A program made the translations under genes and the position numbers. Of a DNA stretch of 64,000 nt, positions 12,946-22,785 are shown one piece after another (position 1 is the stretch's first letter; every line of letters starts with the position of its first letter). The stretch spans positions 66,948,764 to 67,012,763 of the forward strand of contig NC_030683.2 in NCBI RefSeq assembly GCF_000004195.4. Direction: 5' to 3'. This DNA comes from Xenopus tropicalis (lineage: Eukaryota > Chordata > Amphibia > Anura > Pipidae). Below the pieces are notes generated by a model, which saw only the letters and a program-made list of their open reading frames with translations, did no database searches and was not told the origin of the DNA.

Positions 12946-13895
12946 ATGCCTGGGGTTTCAGAGCTGCTAACGGGGGAGAAGCGCTATATAATAGAGTTCA
13001 TCCTGCGCTCAGGGTATGACAGCCTGCCGCTGGGGCCCATAGGGGTCCATGAAAGGAAGAGGGCTATCTTGCGCGACTTAATAGATGGGTTGCGCAGGGG
13101 CTTCAACCTGGATATGGACCTCTGCCTGCTCCTGCGAATTTGGTCAGACCTGAAGGGCAGGAACTTTCAGGAGATAGCAGAAATTGCTGAAGGTAATTAT
13201 TGTACTTTAATATGGTTTTACACAATACGTTTCTTAAAATATTTAGCAAGTAATTTGAACTAAAAGTACAAATGTAAGAAATGTATATTCTCTCTCTCTC
13301 TCTCTCTCTCTATTTATATATATATATATATGTGTATATATGCATATTTTTTCAAAAATACACAATAAAGTTCACAATAAAGAGGGAATTTTAAATATGT
13401 TGTGGCACTTTGAAAAATAAATACATATACATACACATATATATATATATACAGGTATAGGACCCGTTATCCAGAATGCTCAGGACCAAGGGTATTCCGG
13501 ATAAGGGGTCTTTACATTATTTGGATCTCCATACCTTAAGTCTAATAAAAAAATCAATAAAACATTAATTAAACACAATACGATGGTTTTGCCTCCAATA
13601 ATGATTATTTACATCTTAGTTGGGATCAATTGCAAGGTGCTGTTTTATTATTACAGAGAAAAGGGAATCATTTAACCATTAAATAAACCCAATAGGACTG
13701 TTCTGCCCCCAATAAGGGGTAATTATATCTTAGTTGGGATCAAGTACAGGTACAGGTTTTATTATTACAGGGAAAAAGGAAATCAGTTTTTATATTCTGA
13801 ATTACTTGATTAAATGGAGTCTATGGGAGACGGGCTTTCCGTAATTTGGAGCTTTCTGGATAACGGGTTTCCGGATAAGGGATCCCATACCTGTG

Positions 13896-13929
<34 letters not shown>

Positions 13930-14854
13930 TTTTCAAATACATATGCATAAATAAGTTTAAAGCAGGGGGGAAGCAGCAGGGAGCGGCCCATAGTGTGAGT
14001 CATTTGGGGAAGGGCCACAAATGTTTTAGGGGGCCCTGGATAACAATGTCTGTGTGTCCTTTGTATTGATGTGAGGGTTCACAGGGGGAGGGGCCAGTGG
14101 GGGTGTGGGAGGAGGGAGGCCCAAAAAATGTTGTTGTGAGGGGCCCCGTTATTTATGATGGTGGCCCTCTGTGTATGAATGTATATATATATATATATGT
14201 ATAATAGATTTAAATAACATCTTGCAATACTGTCTCACAGAACTCCATATCGATGTGGCGCCTCTTCTCCCTCCAGAGGCACAACCCCAGGCCCCCCAGG
14301 CTCCCGAGGCTCCTGAGGCTCCAGCAGCCAGCAAGGCCCCCGAGGCTCCAGCAGCCAGCAAGGCCCCCGAGGCTCCAGCAGCCAGCAAGGCCCCCGAGGC
14401 TCCAGCAGCCAGCAAGGCCCCCGAGGCTCCAGCCGCCAGCAAGGCCCCTGAGGCCCCAGCACCACCAGAGGCCCCTGAGGCCCCAGCGCCACCAGAGGCC
14501 CCCGAGGCCCCCATGCCAGAAGAGGCCCCTGAGGCCCCAGAAATTCACCAGGCCCTGGACACTCCCCCCATGGAGTTCTCCTCTGGAGAAAACTCTCCCC
14601 AGGCCCTGGAGTTTTCCCCCCACGCCCCGGACTCTCCACCAGCCAAATGCTGGGCACCAGGTCCTCCTGCAGACGAGGGACCCTCAACGAGGACCGAAGA
14701 TGTGGGGACCCAAACATCACTTGGGGGGACTGACCCCACACTTCGGTCAGTGCAGGAGGGCCTGAATAACATCATGGCCCAGTTGGACCAGCTCCGGGGC
14801 AACATGGCCCAGCTCCAGGGGGACATTAGGGAAATGAAGGGCAGCAAGCCCTAA
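12946..14854 (+). CDS. Two-exon Harbinger accessory protein with coiled coil (unknown function)
   Basis: Exon 1 is 12946-13192 (ATG to a GTAATT donor) and exon 2 is 14241-14854 (after TGTCTCACAG). The splice phase matches (codon G|AA), giving about 286 residues. Exon 1 encodes a helical region including LRIWSDLKGRNFQEIAEIAE, which looks like the last helix of a Myb/trihelix fold, though this is only a resemblance. Exon 2 has an acidic, proline/alanine-rich stretch with five 9-residue repeats (PAASKAPEA type), then the motif EDVGTQT. It ends with a predicted coiled coil containing VQEGLNNIMAQLDQL and a final KGSKP. The exon-2 C-terminus is conserved at 36669-36934 despite different repeats, implying past selection. 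No stop or frameshift was seen. A DNA-binding or dimerising partner of a Harbinger transposase is a reasonable guess, not shown. The AT-repeat-filled intron holds a MITE. Confidence 0.6.
13293..13332. repeat. (CT)n/(AT)n microsatellite
   Basis: A CT dinucleotide run passes directly into an AT run within the intron of the element A gene. Further AT runs flank the nested MITE at 13436-13450 and 13895-13920. Confidence 0.9.
13451..13894. mobile_element. Intact MITE, ACAGGTATRGG termini, in the element A intron
   Basis: The left end ACAGGTATAGGACCCGTTAT and the complement of the right end ACAGGTATGGGATCCCTTAT form terminal inverted repeats. It sits in an AT microsatellite, so the target duplication cannot be read exactly. 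Internally, an approximately 115-bp segment containing TTTTGCCTCCAATAA and CTTAGTTGGGATCAA occurs twice in tandem. Other copies are at 3478, 21448, 54454 and 61345. The family is a common frog repeat; I cannot assign a superfamily with confidence. Confidence 0.8.
14315..14503 (+). repeat. 27-bp coding minisatellite in the accessory gene
   Basis: Five near-perfect 27-bp units starting GAGGCTCCAGCAGCCAGCAA (14315, 14342, 14369, 14396, 14423) are followed by diverged GAGGCCCCAGC units. The length is a multiple of three, so the frame is kept and a 9-residue repeat is encoded. The equivalent exon in element C lacks the array. Confidence 0.9.
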
Positions 14855-15292
14855 TTTTATTTTTTTGGGGGTTTTTTTGAAAAAAAATTTTTATTGTTAA
14901 AATAAAAGTTTGTATTTTGGTACTTTTGAACTGGGTAATGTCCAATTATTTTTCCTTCCTTGATATGGTATTCTATACTTTCATGTAGTTTCTCCTACAC
15001 TCTTGCATTTATCAGTAACAGCATCAATATGCTATATGGGTTAAATTTTTGCAAATATTCTGCCAACAATTTTGTCTTTAGCCCATTTTGCTGAATAGTA
15101 AAACTTGCGTTAGTTAGTACGTAGCGTATTTTCTGGCGAGTGTGATAACTGCCAATCAAATGTTTTGTTGCCAGAATAATTGCAATATTATATTTGTCCC
15201 CGTTTAATAAAGTGCCCATAACATATTTGCCATTTATTCTGTGTCTAAAATCTCCCACTTAATTTAAGCCACTTTAGCAAACGGACCCCTAA

Positions 15293-16440
15293 GTATTTGG
15301 CTAAATATTCTTAAATGCCCCCCCCCCCCCACACAGGCAGATTAACACTCTCAATCTTCCTTTTGCCTGTCTGGTTGGTGAATGCCCCATTATATAGATA
15401 TGATTTAATTAAATAAAATAATTTTTTTGTTGAAACAGGATCTCAAGTTAAAACCATGGAGAAAATCTTCATTTGAATCATTTTTCTAGTCAGGACTACT
15501 TGGCCTAACTGTATATGCTTCAAAGTCATTAATTATTTGACTGACCAAAATGACAAATATTCTGTAAGGAAAATGCTTAGATACCAAAGGAATGAAATAA
15601 AATGTATTCCATGTACTGATGTAATGAAAGGACATGTTGGGCTAGTCTATAGTTAGTACTTAGTTCAGCAATTAATTTTACTCAGATAACAGATGGGCTG
15701 TAACTGTGGTTACAGAACCTAATAACTCTGAGACTACTTATAAGTCTACTTATAAAACAAATAGGTGCAAAATAGATATACCATATTGTATGATACAGTA
15801 TGGGTAAGAGAACATTGTTTTGCTGATAAATGGTTGTACGCAGTACCAAACAAAGATATCTTGGCACACTCTCCATCCACTGAAATTGGTATTGGTGCTG
15901 TTGGTAGAATTCTGAGCCAACAGTCAACCCAAGAAAAATGGGCATCCCTAAAAAACTGCTGTGTCATGCTTAAAGTAATCTTTTAGCATGACAGAGATTC
16001 ACACATACCAACTTTAATTACCTATTCCCCTGCCCACTGAAAAAATGTTATTGATATATACCTCTATTTTACATCAAGAGTATAAGGCACTAAAGGAAAG
16101 TAGTAGTTATTGGGAAGCCCCTATTGTGTTAGTCAAGATGAAAAATTGGAGATAGAAATTCAGTTTCATCTAAACTGGACATTAAATAAAAACAAAATCA
16201 CCTAATGTGTCTATTAAGCCTGCCAACAGATATTAGTAAGTCCTTAACACATAAAGGGAAAATAGAAAAAACAAATCCAATAAATTTTACCCAACTTATT
16301 TTTGCATCAGTAAGAAGGTCAATTGTTAAATATTGGATTAGCCAATTAACTCCTTTAACTTGTTTAAGATTCAACTGCTGATATGTAATTCATACGCTTA
16401 GGTCATGGCAGAGCTTTATCGCTATTTTATTGTTATATGT
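15293..16440. other. Intergenic DNA, no gene recognised
   Basis: The first 30 bp matches the sequence right of element C. A C-homopolymer lies near 15319-15331. The rest shows no convincing coding or repeat signature. Confidence 0.45.
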
Positions 16441-16479
16441 TAGTTTATTTATTTTGTATTTGCATTCTGATTATTTTGG

Positions 16480-16920
16480 TTGTGTATAGTGGCAAATTTT
16501 TTCACCAGGCATGGATTTGTAGCGAATCTCCAAATTTTACCATCGGCAGATTTTTTGCAAACAGCAAAATTAGCCGCAGAAAAATTTGCCACGTGACAAA
16601 AAATTGTTGCCCCTGTAAAAAGAATTGCTGCATGCTGCAAAAAATGGTGCACATCAAAAACATTTGTTGCACTGCCAACACAATATTTTTTATGCTGTGT
16701 AAAAAAATTTTTGCCAAAAATCAGTGTAAAAAGCTGTGTAAAATAAATGCAGAAGTTTGCTTTCCAAACTCCAGATTGTAAGCCTTTATTTCACGTAAGT
16801 TCTGGCAGAAGAAAAACATGCAAAAATTACACCATTATGCCATTTTCTACGTAGCAAAGTCTGGTGATGTGTGCCGAATTTTGTCTCCTTTTTACACTGC
16901 AAAATAAATTTGCCCCTTAG
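16480..16920. mobile_element. Diverged MITE fragments
   Basis: The 16500-16720 part contains CAGGCATGGATTTGTAGCGA and other words of the TAGTGATGAGCGAA hAT MITE family, but without its termini. The adjoining part to 16920 contains TCTACGTAGCAAAGTCTGGT and AATAAATTTGCCCC, resembling the end of another frog MITE. Boundaries are approximate. Confidence 0.45.
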
Positions 16921-16929
16921 ACCAAAGTT

Positions 16930-18676
16930 GGATCATTCTCTGCAGGAGGTTTAATGAGTCCTTCTTTGGTACTTGTACTACCTCCTTGCATGCTTCATCT
17001 ACTATGGTCCCTACGTCCTCCGTGCTAGCCTGGGATATTAGCATGACCTTGCCATTTGAAACCAACACTGTTATGAGTGCATTATATGTTTTGGATACAT
17101 AAGTTTGCATTATTTTTAATATAGATATTCTGGTTAGAATTGTGTTCTGATTCAACATTTTTTATGCATGTTAATGGGCAAAATGGTTAAATGTTACTTT
17201 GTAATGAAAATGTTCTGATTGTCAGTAAAATTGTACTTTATGAAATGGGCTTCCATAGTAAACGTAATACCAGACATTAAATAATAAAACCTGCATCCTG
17301 TTTATTGCTAAAAACACAGACATTCCAATCTAAACTTTATCTGCAGATCACCACAGAAATAAAGAATTTTGCAGACTCTGATCTAAAGAGGCAGATATAG
17401 TATAGAAGAGTATATATATTGTGGTATAGAAAAAGCACAAAGCTATTTGGTTTCAGAAATGTGTTCATATGTTTGATTTGCAAATGAGATTTAGTATTTC
17501 CATGACAGATATCAGCTTTCGTTTGTTTGTGGTTTATGAAGCCTATCCTATCAATTATCAAAGTGTGTCACGTGGGAATAATAGAGCCTTATCTTAAATA
17601 CACATTTTGGCTGCAATGCCCAGACTTAAATCAAAGTATGCCTATATGGTAGGCAAAGCGCTTAGTGGAGGAAATATATAAATGCTGTACTGAAGGAAAA
17701 GCACAATTTTCTATAACAAATGATACAAGTAAATGGATGTGAAAATATTTCTCTTAACTTTCCTTAGGAAAGCTGTGGGGCATTTTATCACATTTATTTT
17801 CCCATGCAAGTATAGGCTACATGTGTGTGTGCTTCTATTTGACAAAAATGGGAATTGATTGGCTGGAGATACAAGCAAGGTTTGACATATTTTGTTTTCC
17901 ATAGCATGGAATCATCATTTTTTTTTTCTTTTAAAGTGATGTAGAAAGAATAATAAAAGCAATATGGAATTGGTTGCTGTGGGTAATTAAATTAGGCCAA
18001 ACTTCTCTTATGCTTCTGATTAACCTTAATGAACTAACATTAGCATGATCTTAGTGCATGTTATCATCACTAATGAGGTTTATTAGGACATGAAAAGCAA
18101 CATACAGGGGCAAATAATTATGTTTTGTTATTGGTTAAGGGGTACTATACTTTCACAACTATACTTAAACAACTTTCTTTGCAGTTCTACTTCTTACTTA
18201 CTATCTCTATGAACTTGTGAATACTCCATTTAAAAAATTAACTTATAGCAGTGACTTGCAACTCTTGCACCCCATATTACTTGCTGGAAAATAAAGCAGC
18301 AATTTCAGACAGCTTTAAAGGTTAGGGTTTGTTAGCAAATGTCATATGAATAAAATGTGTTTTAGTACTCTAAAAGAGAAGACTAGGTTTATTTCCTCTA
18401 GTTTTGGCAGCTGCAAGTAATACATGGCAAAGGACTTAAACAGATATATCAAAAATTAGCAAATCATTTTTGTATAGTCAAAACATTCACTTGAGTTGCG
18501 CATTTGCAGCTGGTGCGTTAACATTCACACAATGTAGAGTGATGTGTGCCAGATTCTTTTAGTACATCTGTTTCTATTGACGCAGGGTGCTGTTGGAACC
18601 TTAGAGTTAACGGTTGGTTTGGAGATGGCAATAGCTCCATGGACCCCTGCATCAATAGGCACACAGCAGTGTTCAA
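16930..18676. other. Intergenic DNA, no gene recognised
   Basis: No recognisable domains in any frame. A minus-strand frame at 16892-17158 has an EDVGT string reminiscent of the element A protein, but nothing else supports it as a gene. Confidence 0.4.
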
Positions 18677-18979
18677 TAGTGATGAACCAATTTTTTCGGC
18701 AGGCATGGATTCGTAGCGAATTTCTGCATTTCGCCATTGGAGAATTGTTTCACGGATTTGCACGAATTGTAGCTGTGGAAAAATTTGGCATGTGTAAATT
18801 TTTTTTGTTGCGCGTCAAATTGGAGGCGGTCGCGGCAAAAACGTGGGTGACAAAAAAAAACACACAAAAAAAAGACATGGGCGACAAAAAAAAATTGTGT
18901 GTCAAATACATTTCCCGAATTTTTCGCTGTTTCACGAATTTTATGGCGAAGCAAAACGGGACAGATTCGCTCATCGCTA
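18677..18979. mobile_element. hAT-like MITE, TAGTGATGA family
   Basis: Ends TAGTGATGAACC and, complemented, TAGCGATGAGCGAATC. Shares GGCAGGCATGGATTCGTAGC and AATTTTATGGCGAAGCAAAA with the copies near 60116, 60469 and 61930. No target duplication is recognisable, so one flank may have been altered. Confidence 0.65.
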
Positions 18980-19155
18980 GTAGCTATAATGAATGATGTT
19001 TTTGGGGTTTTTTTTATCAACTGGCTGGATGGGAATTTGCAGACCCACAACTGCACTTGCAGTCGTAAATCACCTCTTGGTTCCTGTGTATCCAGAGCCT
19101 TGTTTATAAAGTCCAGCTAAAATCTTACCCCCATATGTAATAAAAAAAACACTAA

Positions 19156-19473
19156 AGGTGGCCACACACGTGGCGATTTTTGATTCTTTGTGCGACTGTC
19201 CAATCCGCTACTAACGTTCAGGGCTGAAACGGCAGATATGGAGGTAGAAACAATAGGATTTCTACCTCCTTCTGCTGATTCAGCCCTGAAGGCAGATTTT
19301 GCTCAGGCGCCTTCTATGGCACCCAATCAAAATCTTTTAACCTGCCCGATCGGCAAGTCGACCGATATCAGCAGCCTCCTGCGATATCGGTCACCTCAAC
19401 GACTTGCCATACACACACCGAATATCGTATGAAACGAGGTTTCGTACGATATTATCGGTGTGTATGGCCAGCT
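19156..19473. mobile_element. Harbinger-type MITE with internal hairpins
   Basis: Terminal inverted repeats AGGTGGCCACACACG and (complemented) AGCTGGCCATACACACC are flanked by TAA on both sides (19153-19155 and 19474-19476), the TWA target of PIF/Harbinger. Inside are two near-palindromes, GGAGGTAGAAACAATAGGAT with its mirror around 19240 and one centred near 19435. Confidence 0.75.
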
Positions 19474-19483
19474 TAAGTTTGCC

Positions 19484-19569
19484 CAGAGCAGTAACCCATA
19501 GCAACCAATAAGATGTTTGCTTTTAAATAAGTTCTACCTGCTGATTGGTTGCTATGGGTTACTGCTCCT
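19484..19569. repeat. Short inverted-repeat (foldback) element
   Basis: GAGCAGTAACCCATAGCAAC on the left and its complement on the right (GTTGCTATGGGTTACTGCTC) form a stem of about 26 bp around a central spacer of about 30 bp. This is a known type of short vertebrate foldback MITE. Confidence 0.7.
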
Positions 19570-19604
19570 AGCCAAACCTAGGTACCTTTTATTACATAAT
19601 CACA

Positions 19605-19922
19605 TCTAAGGAGAACTACACCCCTCCCCCATGTAAAAAAAATCCCCATTAACTGCCCTGCATCTACCCCCCTCACCTCTCCCTTCTCGCATGGCCTATA
19701 ACTTTGAAAAGTGGCCCTATAGAAAAACACAAGATAAAAAAGCAGAGCAGCAGCATACCTAGGCGCCATCTTCCGTTCATTAGAATATGCTTTGGGTCTC
19801 ACTGTCGATACGGACCCTGCTTGAGCATACACAGTTGAAAGGGAGGTCGAGGAGGGGTGAGGTAGGTCGATGTAGGGTAGTTAAGGGGGCTTTTGAACCT
19901 GGGGTAGGTGTAGTTATGTTAA
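19605..19922. mobile_element. MITE with AAGGAGAACTACACC termini
   Basis: The left AAGGAGAACTACACCCC is mirrored by GGGTAGGTGTAGTTATGTTA on the right, and the subterminal CTCACCTCTCCCTTC and GAAAGGGAGGTCGAGGA blocks are also complementary. A T2/Kolobok-like origin is plausible from the TTAA-like right end. Confidence 0.5.
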
Positions 19923-20039
19923 TATTTTGAACCATAAATACAGGCTTGCAGACAGCTTATTTAATTTGTGGTAAAAACACAAAATACACAAACACTGTTT
20001 CTGATGGGTAGAGGAGAGTTTAGTGTAAGGCCAAAATGC

Positions 20040-20183
20040 CAAAGACTGCAACTTTTTTTTTGACGCTCAGCGTATTTTTTCACAGTAAATTTTCGCTGAA
20101 GTTTTGCAAAACAATTCAACAATGGCAAAATGCAGAAATTTGCTGCAACTCAATTCCTGCTGAAAACAATCGCTCATCACTAC
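20040..20183. mobile_element. Right-hand fragment of the TAGTGATGAGCGAA hAT MITE
   Basis: Contains AAGTTTTGCAAAACAATTCA, CAATGGCAAAATG and the terminal AATCGCTCATCACTA, matching the right half of the copy at 60116-60393. The left half is absent. Confidence 0.6.
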
Positions 20184-21447
20184 TCAAAACCAAAAATGAG
20201 ACAATTTACCATCTTTTACCTTAAGTCATGCTGTTATGGGGTCATTCTATTAGACAAGCTGTTTTCCAGATGACTGCTGATAAGATGGTGACAGTATAAG
20301 GTTATCATGCCTGCATTGTTAACTCTGTAAAATAGAAGACCTCTGTAGAATTATTAACAAGTTCTAACAGCATCACTACCAAGATTTGCTAAAATGTATA
20401 CATTTCATTTTATATTATGCAGAAAAGAATGTCAAACCATTTGAGTAAACATGTCTAACGCAAATGTACCCAAAGAGCATATAATATAATGGCATTTTAT
20501 GTAGTTTAAAAAAGTAAAAACATTTTTACTGTCAATGCTGCAAGGCCATCAGGACCTAGCGTTAAAGATCAGGAGAAAGCTGGCATTGAGGAACAGATAG
20601 AATAGTCTAAAATACAGTATATAGAATTGTAACCAAATGTTAAAGCAATGCTGCAGTCAAAGGTTAGGTATCAATCCAGAGAGGCAGCAAGGAGCATAGT
20701 TAATACTAGGCATGAAGGCAGATTGCACACACAAACTCAGAAAGCTAGGACCTGCAATTGGACATTCATCCTGGGATGTGAAGGATATTTTTTTATTTTA
20801 AATGTGACACCAGGCCATGCACAAGGACATAATATTTAGTTGCACCTCACTGTCCATATCATTGTTCCTGTGCCAGGGGATCTGGACAGGTTCTTCTTAA
20901 TTGTGGAATTGTGGAAAACAAAGCTAAAGAACAGAAAGAATTAGTATTAATTAAAATATACAGTAGCAAACCCAATACAAACCTAAAGAAACTGGTTGTA
21001 AAGTTGTTAAACATATTTTTGTAATTAAAGGGAAAATGAAAAACATTTCTGGAGAAGCAAGCAAGTTATTTTCAAGTACCGATCATGTAGAAGAAAATGA
21101 AAAATAAACAAAGTATTTCTCCAGTGTAAGTTAAACACCCACAACCAAAGATTTAGGTACTAAATTGAGGGATGATAGCTCCAAATGAAACATACATAAA
21201 GAATGTAAGAGGCGGATTTATGAAGCATTGAAGTAGGCAATGCTGAAGAAATCCCAGCAGTTCAATATTTTTTCTATTTAACAACACTTTCCTGAACATC
21301 TAGAACATTTTTCAGACAGTCAGAAAAGTTTTTAACAAATCGACATTTTTAGCCAAGCTACCTGCATCAGTATATTAGAATGTTTGAATGCTTGTAGCAG
21401 TTGGACTAATTTGGAAAATTATTTTCATACATTTTTGAATTTGTAAT
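20184..21447. other. Intergenic DNA, no gene recognised
   Basis: AT-rich, with no domain or clear repeat boundary seen. Confidence 0.4.
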
Positions 21448-21672
21448 ACGGGTATGGGACCTGTTATCCAGAATGATCGGGACCTTGGGTTTTTTCCGAA
21501 ATTTGTATCTCCATGATTTAAAAATAATTTAAATATTGAATAAAGACAATAGATTTGTTTTGCCTCCAAAAAGGATTCATTTTATCTTAGTTAGGATTAA
21601 GTACAAGGTTCTGTTTTATAATTACAGAGAAAAGGGAAATAATTTTTAAAAATTAGAATTATTTGCTTATTT
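21448..21672. mobile_element. 3'-truncated copy of the ACAGGTATRGG MITE
   Basis: Starts ACGGGTATGGGACCTGTTAT and follows the 13451 copy through TTTTGCCTCCAAAAAGGATT and ATTACAGAGAAAAGGGAAAT, then stops without the distal terminus. Confidence 0.75.
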
Positions 21673-22170
21673 GCATCCAATTCACATCAAAGCCCATGCA
21701 CATCATCACTTTGTGGCCTCAGTTATGCTAAAATTGAGGGAAAAACATGGCCCTGGAAATGGAACCAGTTCCCAATGCATAATTAAGAGAATGTTCTTGT
21801 TCTTTTCAGTAAATGGAATTACATCTCTCTCTGCCTTTCCTCTATTCAATTCATTTTTGATATGTACAACATTTGCACACATCTTAGACTGATAGGGGGT
21901 GTTGAACATTTGGATTATGAGATGATTATTTTTGGGATAAATAAGTGTATCACAGTTCAGTCATATGAATTTATGGAAAAAAATTAATTACTTCAAGAAA
22001 TCCCTGTGAGAAATACAAATTAAATAAGTATGTGATAATATATGCTTGGCTTTAGTATCATGTATGTATGTTCAGGAGGATGAGAAGAAATATAAAAACA
22101 GGTATTTAATGGTACCAAGTCCATAATTCTCACACTAGTGTGCAGCCAAAGTCATGTGAATAACTTATGC

Positions 22171-22785
22171 TTAAAAGACATGTATAGCATACATTTCCCT
22201 AATATCTACGTATATATAATTTGGGCACATCTCCCCCACCCAAATGGCATTTGTACTGCATATATCCCCTTCGTTTGCCAGCATTATCATGTTTTCCTAA
22301 AACAAGTAGCAGCTTTCACCCGGCAGCCATTTCCCCTCTGATATAATCAGTAACATTCATATCTGCAAACAGCATACGTGCTCTGTAAAGTTCATGCAAT
22401 GGAAAATTAAGGCTTACACAGGCAAATTAGCGTTGATAAAATTGTTTGTTTGGATTGAGCACTGTAATGGTTAAGCTGAGCTCAGGAGAGGAGGTTAGGA
22501 GAAAGAAACATGTTTTCCCAGCAGAGTGCACAGATAGAGCAGAGTTTCTATGGAAAGCAGCATTGCCATCTATTCATTGGCTGCTAGACTTTAGGGTGTG
22601 TTTAGTAATGAGAGTTGAAAAGAAATGAGCATGTTCAGTAGCCAACAGCCAAAGTAAATTCCTGAGTGGGGTACAGGAGTTAAAGGAATCAACCTTTTAA
22701 CAACTGGAGTGGCAGGTATTTAAAGATTTCAAATAGGCTATTCACTGACTACATTTTTTGTGGGGGTGGTTTACATGTCCCTTCA
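22171..22785. mobile_element. T2/Kolobok-like MITE, diverged copy
   Basis: Homologous over its whole length to 44799-45445: CTCTGATATAATCAGTAACA, GCTGAGCTCAGGAGAGGAGG and CAGTAGCCAACAGCCAAA. The ends TTAAAAGACATGTA and GGTTTACATGTCCCTTCAA are decayed TTAAAGGACATGTAA-type termini. Confidence 0.7.

Larger units (their letters stand above)
12181..15292 (+). mobile_element. PIF/Harbinger-type element 'A' carrying an accessory gene
   Basis: The left end reads GGGGCCTGATTCACTAAAGT. The right end, read inward on the other strand, starts GGGGTCCGTTTGCTAAAGTG, giving matching terminal inverted repeats. The subterminal left 250 bp is rich in GCGTTAATTAGCGC-like words and closely resembles the left end of the transposase-bearing element at 25711, so the same transposase family probably mobilised both. 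A carries no transposase; it carries a 38-bp tandem array, a two-exon gene and a nested MITE in the intron. The expected TWA target duplication is imperfect (CAA left, TAA right). About 30 bp beyond the right end is shared with element C, so the true right boundary is uncertain. Confidence 0.7.

Noticed and set aside
14149..14741. Antisense and alternative frames across the EAP-rich exon (Gly/Ala-rich and Pro/Arg-rich)
   Set aside because: They are shadows of the 27-bp repeat. Only the plus-strand frame has matching splice phase and a conserved counterpart in element C.
16892..17158. Third copy of the coiled-coil accessory protein, from an EDVGT string on the minus strand
   Set aside because: Only five residues match, and the rest of the frame has neither the coiled-coil pattern nor splice sites.
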